Assembly (NCBI GenBank): GCA_947503265.1
Contig: CANNDC010000004.1
Location: forward strand, 62,001-126,000
Origin: an uncultured Alteromonadaceae bacterium
GTDB lineage: Bacteria > Pseudomonadota > Gammaproteobacteria > Enterobacterales > Alteromonadaceae
Direction of reading: 5' to 3'
DNA length: 64,000 nucleotides
In this document: positions 1 through 7,480 of the stretch, piece by piece
Position numbering within the stretch: position 1 is the stretch's first letter
How the letters are laid out: each line of letters opens with the position of its first letter
Notes under the pieces: generated by a model
The model's database searches: none
Seen by the model: the letters and a program-made list of their open reading frames with translations, nothing else
What the model was told of the DNA's origin: nothing
Translations under genes and position numbers: made by a program

Positions 1-207
1 GGCGTATCCATGGCGCAAGATTTGAAAAAGTCAGGTATTGCTGTGGCTTTGCTACACCCTGGTTACGTGCAAACTGAAATGGTTAACAACAGTGGTGATA
101 TTTCAGCGGAAGTAGCAGCAAGCAGACTCGCGGAGCGGATCAAAGAATTGAATCTTGATAATACGGGACGTTTTTGGCACTCAAATGGCGAAGAACTACC
201 TTGGTAG
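1..207 (+). CDS. Short-chain dehydrogenase/reductase, C-terminal fragment (5' end outside window)
   Basis: Only the last 68 codons are visible; the reading frame is open from base 1 and ends at a TAG at 205-207. The stretch ALLHPGYVQTEM (visible residues 16-27) is the segment that follows the active-site Tyr-x-x-x-Lys in NAD(P)-dependent short-chain dehydrogenases, where the P-G pair contacts the nicotinamide. The nucleotide-binding TGxxxGIG motif and the catalytic residues must lie upstream of the window, so substrate and cofactor cannot be judged. The short tail after the P-G motif fits the small, about 220-250-residue, single-domain SDRs. The next gene, modA, begins 5 bases after this stop, so the two may share a transcript, but no functional link to molybdate transport is apparent. 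Confidence 0.75.
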   Translation, partial: GVSMAQDLKKSGIAVALLHPGYVQTEMVNNSGDISAEVAASRLAERIKELNLDNTGRFWHSNGEELPW

Positions 208-212
208 TGTGA

Positions 213-947
213 GTGAAGAGTCTCCTTACCGGTTTTTTATTGCTGCAATTGCTTTTAAGTGCTATTGCAGCTGAAACCAACCGCAAAGTTCATATCGCAG
301 TTGCGAGTAATTTTGCACATACGCTTAATCAATTAACGCCGTTGTTCGAGCAACAAACCGGCATTTCAGTCGTTGTCAGTGCCGGGTCAAGCGGCAAGTT
401 ATATGCACAAATTGCCAATGGCGCACCTTATGATGTATTCCTATCCGCAGATAAACAAAGAGCAGAACGACTTGAAATCACTGGTTTAGCTGTCGTAAAT
501 ACGCGTTTCACCTATGCAATTGGCAAGCTGGTGGTCTTTCACCCACATTTGCAACAATTTTCCCTCACCGATTTGAGTCACAACCATATTTCCAGAGTTG
601 CCATTGCGAATCCCAAATTGGCTCCCTATGGTCTTGCAGCCAAACAAACGATGCAAAGTTTGAATGTGTGGGATATAGCGCAATTTCAACTTATTCGCGG
701 GGAAAATGTAAGCCAAACACTGCAATTTGCCAGAACCGGCAATGTTGACCTCGCTTTTGTATCAAAGGCAGCCATGTTGGCATTGGATGAAACTCACTTT
801 ACTGAAGTGCCTGTTTCCTTGTATGGGCCTATTGAACAACAGGCTGTGCAAGTCAGTCATCTTAAGGCAGCAGCTGATTTTCTGAACTTTTTGCAAAGTA
901 AACAAGCCACTTCTATCATTCAACAGAATGGATATTTAACCCCATGA
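213..947 (+). CDS. modA: Molybdate ABC transporter, periplasmic substrate-binding protein
   Basis: ModA captures molybdate (or tungstate) in the periplasm and delivers it to the ModB channel. The 244-residue product starts with a hydrophobic signal peptide (about residues 1-20, ending near AIAA). The mature protein opens with HIAVASNFAHTLNQL and then VVSAGSSGKLYAQI and GAPYDVFLSAD, the oxyanion-binding segments typical of ModA, in which the Ser-Ser-Gly region binds the oxyanion. The start used is GTG at 213, just after the stop of the preceding gene; no strong ribosome binding site is visible, suggesting coupling to upstream translation. The stop overlaps the ATG of modB by four bases, so modABC is one operon. 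Length is slightly short of the usual 250-260 residues. Confidence 0.92.
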   Translation: MKSLLTGFLLLQLLLSAIAAETNRKVHIAVASNFAHTLNQLTPLFEQQTGISVVVSAGSSGKLYAQIANGAPYDVFLSADKQRAERLEITGLAVVNTRFTYAIGKLVVFHPHLQQFSLTDLSHNHISRVAIANPKLAPYGLAAKQTMQSLNVWDIAQFQLIRGENVSQTLQFARTGNVDLAFVSKAAMLALDETHFTEVPVSLYGPIEQQAVQVSHLKAAADFLNFLQSKQATSIIQQNGYLTP

Positions 948-1627
948 TGTTAGCCGAAACTGAACTAGTCGCACTTTGGCTTACAATCCGATTGGCGTTT
1001 ATTTCAACGTTATTATTGTTGTTATTTGGTGCGCCTTTGGCTTGGTGGTTGGCCCATTCTAAATGGCGATTTAAGTTTATCATTGAATCTGCTATCGCCA
1101 TGCCATTGGTGCTACCTCCCACGGTATTGGGCTTTTATCTATTGTTATTAATGAGTCCAGATGGCGCTCTGGGTAGCATAAGTAGGTATTTGGGCTTAGG
1201 ACCGTTAGCATTTAGTTTTACCGGACTCGTTATTGGTTCCTGTATCTATTCGTTGCCCTTTGTTATCCAACCACTGCAAAATGCGTTTGCCAATATACAA
1301 AAACGACCTTTAGAGGTCGCAGCGACATTAGGGGCAGGGAAAATGGCCCGAATTCTTACTATTGTTTTGCCTTTGGCTAAACCCGGTATTATCACAGCGG
1401 CTGTATTGGGATTTGCCCATACCCTTGGTGAATTTGGTGTTGTGTTAATGATAGGCGGCAATATTCCAGGTCAAACCCAAGTGGTTTCTATTGCAATTTA
1501 CGATCATGTTGAATCAATGCAATACGCCCAAGCACATACACTGTCATTTACTCTGTTAGTTATGTCGTTTCTATTGTTAATTCTGGTTTACGGCACCAAT
1601 AAACACTTTAGATTGGGTGGAAAATGA
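944..1627 (+). CDS. modB: Molybdate ABC transporter, permease
   Basis: ModB is the inner-membrane channel subunit of the molybdate importer. The 227-residue product has about five hydrophobic segments, beginning with LTIRLAFISTLLLLLFGAPL. The cytoplasmic loop EVAATLGAGKMARILTIVLP (about residues 124-143) is the EAA motif that docks onto the ATPase. The length matches the family (about 225-230). Its ATG overlaps the modA stop (944-947) and its own stop overlaps the ATG of modC (1624-1627), so all three subunits should be made in a coupled fashion. No ModE regulator or ModE-type operator was recognised nearby. Confidence 0.93.
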   Translation: MMLAETELVALWLTIRLAFISTLLLLLFGAPLAWWLAHSKWRFKFIIESAIAMPLVLPPTVLGFYLLLLMSPDGALGSISRYLGLGPLAFSFTGLVIGSCIYSLPFVIQPLQNAFANIQKRPLEVAATLGAGKMARILTIVLPLAKPGIITAAVLGFAHTLGEFGVVLMIGGNIPGQTQVVSIAIYDHVESMQYAQAHTLSFTLLVMSFLLLILVYGTNKHFRLGGK

Positions 1628-2694
1628 CTTTAAAAGTAAAGTTTGAACGTCATTTTGAAGATCAATCTATTAGCTTTGATATAGCGCTTTCGACCCAGAA
1701 AATTACCGCCGTCTTTGGCCCTTCCGGTGTTGGCAAAACGACACTTTTATGCGTCATCGCAGGCCTTGACAACCCAACCAATAGTGAAGTGATTTTCGAT
1801 GGCGATATTTGGCAAAGTAGTAGTCAATTTGTCACAACTGAAAATCGGCACATCGGCTTTGTTTTTCAACAGCCTAGTATGTTTGAGCACCTGAACGTAG
1901 AACAAAATATTCACTACGGAATTAAACGGCGAAAGTTATCAATACAGACATTGCAACCGTATTTGAATGAATTGTATGAGATTTTAGGCTTAACGCCGTT
2001 ATTGGATCGTCCGGTTGTCAATTTATCGGGCGGAGAACAACAACGTGTGGCGATCGCCAGAGCTTTAGCGACAAAACCCAAATTGCTACTTATGGATGAA
2101 CCGCTGGCTTCCTTGGATGATGCCCTAAAACAAATGTTTTTAGCCTACTTGGAGCAATTGCAGGCAATACTTCAGGTTCCCATTGTGTACGTCAGTCATT
2201 CTCGAGATGAGGTGGCGAGGTTATCCAATGATGTCGTGCTGATTGACAGGGATAGGGGAGTAATAACGGGTAACACCTTTGATATTTTTAGTGACTTGAG
2301 CCTACCCTTAGCCAGCTCAGTGAATGCTAAAAGTGTTATTCAAGCACAATTAATTCAACACGATGAACAACATCACTTGTCGCTACTTAAATCCGATATT
2401 GGAGACCTTTACGTTAGGAAACTCACTGTGGCACTAGGTTCATCAATCAAACTTGGAATTCGTGCAGCAGATGTCAGTATAGCCCTCTCAGAATTGCATC
2501 AAACTAGTATTCTTAATGTCATTGATTCGGAAATAGTGGATTGGGTTGACGGCAAAGATGGCTCGGTGACGCTGAAACTGAAAGCAGGTTGCGGAATACT
2601 GTTAAGCCAAATCACCAAACGGTCATTTGATGATTTGGCATTACAAAAAGGGCTGGGGGTGTACGCTCAGATCAAAAGTGTCGCGTTAATCTGA
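1624..2694 (+). CDS. modC: Molybdate ABC transporter, ATP-binding protein
   Basis: ModC hydrolyses ATP to power molybdate import. The 356-residue product has a Walker A motif GPSGVGKTT (residues 32-40), the ABC signature LSGGEQQRV (134-142), Walker B LLLMDEP (154-160) and the switch histidine in YVSHSRDEV (around 196). After the ATPase domain, roughly the last 110 residues form a C-terminal extension that would correspond to the TOBE/MOP domain of ModC, which binds oxyanion and can feed back on transport; the full length fits a ModC with this domain. It ends 16 bases before the end of the convergent exporter operon. A molybdopterin enzyme at 7481 is the obvious local consumer of the metal. 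Confidence 0.93.
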   Translation: MTLKVKFERHFEDQSISFDIALSTQKITAVFGPSGVGKTTLLCVIAGLDNPTNSEVIFDGDIWQSSSQFVTTENRHIGFVFQQPSMFEHLNVEQNIHYGIKRRKLSIQTLQPYLNELYEILGLTPLLDRPVVNLSGGEQQRVAIARALATKPKLLLMDEPLASLDDALKQMFLAYLEQLQAILQVPIVYVSHSRDEVARLSNDVVLIDRDRGVITGNTFDIFSDLSLPLASSVNAKSVIQAQLIQHDEQHHLSLLKSDIGDLYVRKLTVALGSSIKLGIRAADVSIALSELHQTSILNVIDSEIVDWVDGKDGSVTLKLKAGCGILLSQITKRSFDDLALQKGLGVYAQIKSVALI

Positions 2695-2710
2695 GCGAAT
2701 ATTGGGTAAA

Positions 2711-3940
2711 TTAGACTGTGCGAGTCGCCATTGCTGGTGGTATGTTAGCGGCCTTTTTAGCTGGACCAAATACGGCAATTTGCCCGACTAACCAAAGTAC
2801 TAGCATGCCAGCCGGCACAAAATACCAATCCAATGCGGGCAGGCTAAACATATTCACTAAAAGCACATTTAAACCAATAGTCAGGCCAGCGCCGAGCACA
2901 ACCCCAACAGTACTGATTAAGAAGTTCTCCAGCATAAAGTAACGCACTATTGCACTTTGGCTTGCTCCTAAGGCTCTGCGAGTGCCAATTTGCTTCTTAC
3001 GGCGATTTACACTGAAGCTTGCTAGTCCGACGATACCCAAACCAGTGACAATGGTGAGTATCACCATGACGGTAGACAGGATCTTGATCATCGCGGCGTC
3101 TGAACGATAGCTGCGCTCCCGCGTTTCTTCAACCGTGCGCATGCCACGAATAATGCGGCCTTTGTTGCTGGATGCTAGCATTTCTTCGATTTCTGGCATG
3201 ATGGCATCGCGTTGTCCAGGCTCTGCTCGAATAAAGTATCTATTCGAGTTGAAAAGTGTCTTTTCAGGCACTAGGACCGTGTGTTCCAAATCGCTCCAAC
3301 CTACCCATGGCGCTTGAATCTTATCAACAATACCTTTGACGATCATAGGTTGATTACTACTTATGAAAATGGTTTTACCGAGGGCAAATTGCCAGTTTTC
3401 ATCTGGAAACAGTGATTCGGATAAGGCCTTTGTGATTATTACCGTTTCAGGCCAATCTGGTGAGCCTGGGGCGCGCCAGCGAATATCTGACGGCGTGAAG
3501 TTTTCACCAGCAATAAGCTCTATGTCCAATGTGTTTAAGCCGTTTTCATCTATCATATAGACCGCCGCACCTTCATCCTCCAAGCCTTCTCCTGCCTCGG
3601 TTTGAAAAGACATTGACCAACCGCTACCGCTGGTCGGTATGGCATTGATTTGGATAGCATCCAATACGCCGGGCGTGTTTCTGATAGCCTCCAAGTCTTC
3701 TGTGGTAGTGGATTGGGCATTAAAATCAGTCGCAAAGCCGGTGGTAGTAAGATAAAAGCTGTTTGCTTCATCAATACCACTGTCACGCTTCATTAATTCT
3801 GCACGCTCCAAAATAATAAAAATGGAGTTGACCACTATTGTCATGGTAACGGCTATTTGAATAGCAATTAATACCGCCCCCACTTTGTTGCGCATCAAGG
3901 CTCGAAAGATTGGGCCGATTTCCCATTTAGATGAGTTCAT
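2711..3940 (-). CDS. ABC exporter permease, MacB/FtsX type (second permease of operon)
   Basis: This 409-residue inner-membrane protein has the layout of MacB/FtsX permeases: one membrane helix near the N terminus (about 17-45), a large periplasmic domain (about 50-280), then three C-terminal helices (starting near IKILSTVMVILTIVTGLGIV, ENFLISTVGVVLGAGLTIG and PAGMLVLWLVGQIAVFG). The motif RRKKQIGTRRALGAS between helices 2 and 3 is the coupling segment that contacts the ATPase, and the protein ends with the family's PxxAxRTV. It is the last gene of a minus-strand operon of HlyD adaptor, ATPase and two permeases, 10 bases after the first permease. A heterodimeric permease is the natural inference. 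The substrate is unknown; peptides, antibiotics or lipoproteins are all possible for this family. Confidence 0.85.
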   Translation of the reverse strand: MNSSKWEIGPIFRALMRNKVGAVLIAIQIAVTMTIVVNSIFIILERAELMKRDSGIDEANSFYLTTTGFATDFNAQSTTTEDLEAIRNTPGVLDAIQINAIPTSGSGWSMSFQTEAGEGLEDEGAAVYMIDENGLNTLDIELIAGENFTPSDIRWRAPGSPDWPETVIITKALSESLFPDENWQFALGKTIFISSNQPMIVKGIVDKIQAPWVGWSDLEHTVLVPEKTLFNSNRYFIRAEPGQRDAIMPEIEEMLASSNKGRIIRGMRTVEETRERSYRSDAAMIKILSTVMVILTIVTGLGIVGLASFSVNRRKKQIGTRRALGASQSAIVRYFMLENFLISTVGVVLGAGLTIGLNVLLVNMFSLPALDWYFVPAGMLVLWLVGQIAVFGPAKKAANIPPAMATRTV

Positions 3941-3950
3941 GATGTTCTCC

Positions 3951-5264
3951 TTATTGACTTTTCAATTGGCTGGCCGGGGCGATATTGCAAGCACGCCATG
4001 TAGGGTACATGCCGGCTAATATGCTAGAAACCAGCGCGAGCAGTAGTGCAGAGATCACCATGGTGACATCTAGCCCAACCAAGTTTTGAACAAACTCACC
4101 GTAGAGTGTTTTGATTCCCTCTAATCCTAAAAATGCAAGACCAAGCCCTAACAAGCCTCCTGCAATACCTATGCAGGCTGTTTCGACTAGGTGTTGAATA
4201 AACAAGTCGGTGCGCGATGCGCCTACTGCTCGTCTCAAGCCGATTTCAGATGCTTTGCCGGTGAACTTCGCGAGTAACAAACCAATGGTATTGAGTAAAC
4301 ACACTAGTAAAAACATAAACGACAACCACATCATGATTTGTGCATCATCTGCGACCACTTCTTCAATTTCCATCCACTCCATTACGTCAGACAGTCTATT
4401 GTTTAGCTCACGAGGGAAGCGTCCTAAGGCTTTTTGTTCCATCACATAACTATTTAAGAAATCCATGAACTCAGCTTTGTCGGCGTCTGTTGGTAGTTCT
4501 GCCCACATCTGATAATTTACACATTCAGATTGTAGAAACGCCTGAAAACCTTCCCCTTCAGGTGACTTCCAGCAATTGGTATTGCCGCCATTAGTCAGTT
4601 CTAAATCCTGTTTTAAGTAAAAGGGCATAAATATTTCTTCAGTCTCGTTAAAAGCCCCGGTTGTGACGTCGTAAAAACGTGGTGCTAGCACCCATTCATC
4701 CAATACTCCTATGACGCGGAAGTTTTCGCCGACCACACGGATCGTTTTTCCGACTGAATTGCCTCCACCAAACACTTTGTCATTGGTTGCTTTACTGATG
4801 ACAGCAACGAGTTCGCGTTTGTCATCAGATTCGGCGTTCCAACCACTGCCATACAGAAATGGCACGTCAAACATGGGGAAAAAATCACTAAAAGCTAAGC
4901 GAATACTCGCCATAAAGGGCTTTTGGTCTTGTCCTTCAGGTTCAACCACGCCGCCTGATGACGCCATAGCAGTTTGTCTGAAAGCCGTTTTGTTTTGCAT
5001 TAAGTTGGTGGCATCTGTCCAGGTAATCTGATCTGGCGGCTCATTTGGCTCATTTGCAGGCTCATGTGGGCTCCAGCTATCCAGTTGGACATAAAATAAC
5101 TGTTCACTCTTGTGCGGAATGGGGTTAGCTGACATCAAGTAGTTTACTGTGATGGTTGTCATGCTAGCGCCAATGCCAAGTGCAATTGCAGTGATCATGA
5201 GTGCGCTTAGAATAGGGTTGCGCTTTATGCTTTTGAAAGCGAGTCTTAAGTAATAAGCAAACAT
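3951..5264 (-). CDS. ABC exporter permease, MacB/FtsX type (first permease of operon)
   Basis: A 437-residue permease with the same architecture as its downstream partner: an N-terminal helix (about residues 20-43, after the family-typical RLAFKSIKRNPILSALMI), a periplasmic MacB-like domain, and three C-terminal helices starting around residue 315. The loop SEIGLRRAVGASRTDLFIQH is the coupling motif, and the C terminus TWRACNIAPASQLKSQ resembles the MacB ending. The periplasmic domain contains an inserted acidic, cysteine-containing stretch (around TNCWKSPEGEGFQAFLQSEC), which could form a disulfide; this is inference. It lies 9 bases after the ATPase gene. Two non-identical permeases with one ATPase imply a mixed dimer. 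Confidence 0.85.
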   Translation of the reverse strand: MFAYYLRLAFKSIKRNPILSALMITAIALGIGASMTTITVNYLMSANPIPHKSEQLFYVQLDSWSPHEPANEPNEPPDQITWTDATNLMQNKTAFRQTAMASSGGVVEPEGQDQKPFMASIRLAFSDFFPMFDVPFLYGSGWNAESDDKRELVAVISKATNDKVFGGGNSVGKTIRVVGENFRVIGVLDEWVLAPRFYDVTTGAFNETEEIFMPFYLKQDLELTNGGNTNCWKSPEGEGFQAFLQSECVNYQMWAELPTDADKAEFMDFLNSYVMEQKALGRFPRELNNRLSDVMEWMEIEEVVADDAQIMMWLSFMFLLVCLLNTIGLLLAKFTGKASEIGLRRAVGASRTDLFIQHLVETACIGIAGGLLGLGLAFLGLEGIKTLYGEFVQNLVGLDVTMVISALLLALVSSILAGMYPTWRACNIAPASQLKSQ

Positions 5265-5273
5265 GGGAAGCTC

Positions 5274-5975
5274 CTAGGCATTAACCGCATTTTCAAGAGA
5301 TACCACTTCGCCACTTTCACTGACTTTGCCATCTCTTACATAAATGTTTCGTTTGGCTTGCTCTGCCAAATGTTGATCATGAGTTACCATGACGATGGTT
5401 GTACCAAAATCGTTAATGGTTTTTAGCAATTCCAAAACACTCAGTGCCATTTTGGTGTCTAGGTTACCGGTAGGCTCATCTGCAAGTAAAAATCGAGGTT
5501 GTCCTGCCAACGCTCGTGCAATAGCCGCTCGTTGTTGTTGACCTCCGGATAGCTGAGAGGGGAGGTGTTTCATGCGGTTTGCTAAGCCGACCATCTCCAA
5601 GCTTTCCTCGATTCTCTTCTTACGCTCTGCACTGTTAAATCCACGATAGCGCAAAGGAACATCAACATTGTCGAACAAATTGAGGTCAGGTATTAGATTG
5701 AAACTCTGAAAAATAAATCCGATTTTTTCATTGCGCAACTGGCTTCTAGCTTTGTCATTCAAATTACTGACATCTTGCCCATCCAGCTCGTATTGTCCCC
5801 CTTCAAAGGTTTCTAATAAGCCAGCAATGTTTAAAAACGTGGTTTTACCCGAGCCTGATGGCCCAGTTACGGCAACAAAATCACCTTCATTTACCTGTAA
5901 ATTAAAATCACGTAGGGCATGAGTTTCTACTAGCTCCGTTCTAAATACTTTCTTTACGTCAGTCATTTTTAACAT
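5274..5975 (-). CDS. ABC exporter ATP-binding protein, LolD/MacB type
   Basis: The 233-residue product is a stand-alone nucleotide-binding domain of the LolD/FtsE/MacB subfamily. Walker A is GPSGSGKTT (residues 38-46), the Q-loop is FIFQSFNLIPDL, the signature LSGGQQQRAAIARAL, and Walker B FLLADEPTGNLDT with the TGNLD ending that is characteristic of this subfamily. The switch histidine is in MVTHDQHLAEQA. It would energise the two FtsX-type permeases that follow in the same operon. It begins 62 bases after the HlyD adaptor gene. LolD itself is possible by sequence alone, but the accompanying HlyD adaptor argues for a MacAB-like efflux system. Confidence 0.9.
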   Translation of the reverse strand: MLKMTDVKKVFRTELVETHALRDFNLQVNEGDFVAVTGPSGSGKTTFLNIAGLLETFEGGQYELDGQDVSNLNDKARSQLRNEKIGFIFQSFNLIPDLNLFDNVDVPLRYRGFNSAERKKRIEESLEMVGLANRMKHLPSQLSGGQQQRAAIARALAGQPRFLLADEPTGNLDTKMALSVLELLKTINDFGTTIVMVTHDQHLAEQAKRNIYVRDGKVSESGEVVSLENAVNA

Positions 5976-6037
5976 GGTGTATTCCTTATTATTCTGCTGT
6001 TCTATTCGTTATCTAATGTTGTGAATTAAGTGAAATG

Positions 6038-7312
6038 TTAATTGGTAATGAGAACTTGCTCAGCACCGTTAAATTGATCTGTCCCCGAGACAATAATGGT
6101 GTCACCAGCGCTTAAACCTGCGACTATCTCTACGTTGGATAAGCTTCTCGCACCTGTAGATATAGCGGTTTTTACGGCTAAGCCGTCTTTGACCAGATAG
6201 GCAATTCTGCCACTGCCGCTATCGAGAAATTGCCCACGCTGTACCATGAGTACATCTGCCTTGTTTTCCATCAGTATGCGTGTTGTTAAGCGTTGATTCT
6301 GGCGCAATCCAGAAGGGTGATTGGCGGCAAAACGCACACGGCCACTAACTTGATTGTTCTCAATTTCAGGAGAGATAGTGACCAATCTTGCAGTGTGCGT
6401 TTCACCATTGAGGGAAACTTCTGCAGTCATGCCAATGGCTAGATCGTCGGCATAGCTTTCTGGGATATCGACTTCAAGTTCGAATTCAGACAAATCAACA
6501 ACGCTCAATATAGGTTGGTTTCTTGTGACTTGATTTTTCTGTTGTACTGCCAAATTACCTACGATCCCGTTCACGGGTGAACGCATGGTGAGTTCATCGA
6601 CTTTTCGTGTTAGTTCTTGGACCAGTAAGTTCTGTCTTTCTACTTGCAATTCTTTTGTTTGAATTTCGAAGGTTAGGCTTTCTTGATTCAAGTTCGCATC
6701 TTTTACTGCATGTTGATGTACAAGTTTGGCATTTTCTAAGTCATCTTGAGCTTTTTCAAAATCGATTTGGCTAATTGAGTGGCTTTGATAAGCTTTATCA
6801 GCACGACGTTTTTCTCTATCAGCTGCGGTTAATGCGACCAGCGCCAAATCGACCGCTTTTTGATTTTCCAATGCCTGTTTCTTTGCTTGAATCTTTTCTC
6901 GGTCTAGCTCCATTTGTGAACGTTGTAAGCTTGACTCTTCTTGCTTAAGTTGATTGGTGAGTTCGGGGCTATCTATGTAAGCTAGTACCTGACCAATGGT
7001 GACAGTGTCACCCGCGTCAATCTCAAAGGTAATTGTGCCTTGGGCTGGGCTATAAAGCCTTGGGCTGACCGAGGCTACAACACGTCCTTGAACGGATAAG
7101 TCTCGAACGAAATCTCCTCGTTCAACGGTAGCCAATCTGAGTCTTTGTTTAGACACTGAGTGATCAGAGTTAGACCAATTACTTAAGCTCGGTGCCGCTA
7201 CCAAATATAAAATAACAGCGATGACGGTTATTGTAATCGCAATAAAATAAGGCTTCTTGCTTCTTGTCGAGGTAAGTACAACATCTTGACCACTGGTATC
7301 TTGAATTTTCAT
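6038..7312 (-). CDS. HlyD/MacA-family periplasmic adaptor of the ABC exporter
   Basis: The 424-residue protein has one membrane anchor near the N terminus (about residues 20-45, IAITITVIAVILYLVAAPSL), then a biotinyl-lipoyl-like segment (YSPAQGTITFEIDAGDTVTI), a long charged alpha-helical hairpin (about 125-240, rich in Q, K, E and L), the second half of the lipoyl fold (MRSPVNGIVGNLAVQQKNQV) and beta-barrel domains. This is the membrane-fusion adaptor layout that links an inner-membrane exporter to an outer-membrane channel. It is the first gene of the four-gene exporter operon and is divergent from the molybdopterin oxidoreductase. No outer-membrane TolC-type gene is in the window, so a shared TolC is presumed. 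Confidence 0.88.
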   Translation of the reverse strand: MKIQDTSGQDVVLTSTRSKKPYFIAITITVIAVILYLVAAPSLSNWSNSDHSVSKQRLRLATVERGDFVRDLSVQGRVVASVSPRLYSPAQGTITFEIDAGDTVTIGQVLAYIDSPELTNQLKQEESSLQRSQMELDREKIQAKKQALENQKAVDLALVALTAADREKRRADKAYQSHSISQIDFEKAQDDLENAKLVHQHAVKDANLNQESLTFEIQTKELQVERQNLLVQELTRKVDELTMRSPVNGIVGNLAVQQKNQVTRNQPILSVVDLSEFELEVDIPESYADDLAIGMTAEVSLNGETHTARLVTISPEIENNQVSGRVRFAANHPSGLRQNQRLTTRILMENKADVLMVQRGQFLDSGSGRIAYLVKDGLAVKTAISTGARSLSNVEIVAGLSAGDTIIVSGTDQFNGAEQVLITN

Positions 7313-7480
7313 GGGTTATCTCTGAAATATTTTGAACAATCATTGAGTAAGTCGAAGGGAAATTCGAAAAGGTTTAAATGAAAGTGAAAATAGTTATAAA
7401 AAATGGTGATGCTTGTGTATAAGAGGAGGTTTAGATAACGTGGAGTTCGAACTTTGAATTCAACTAATAAGGTGTAGATT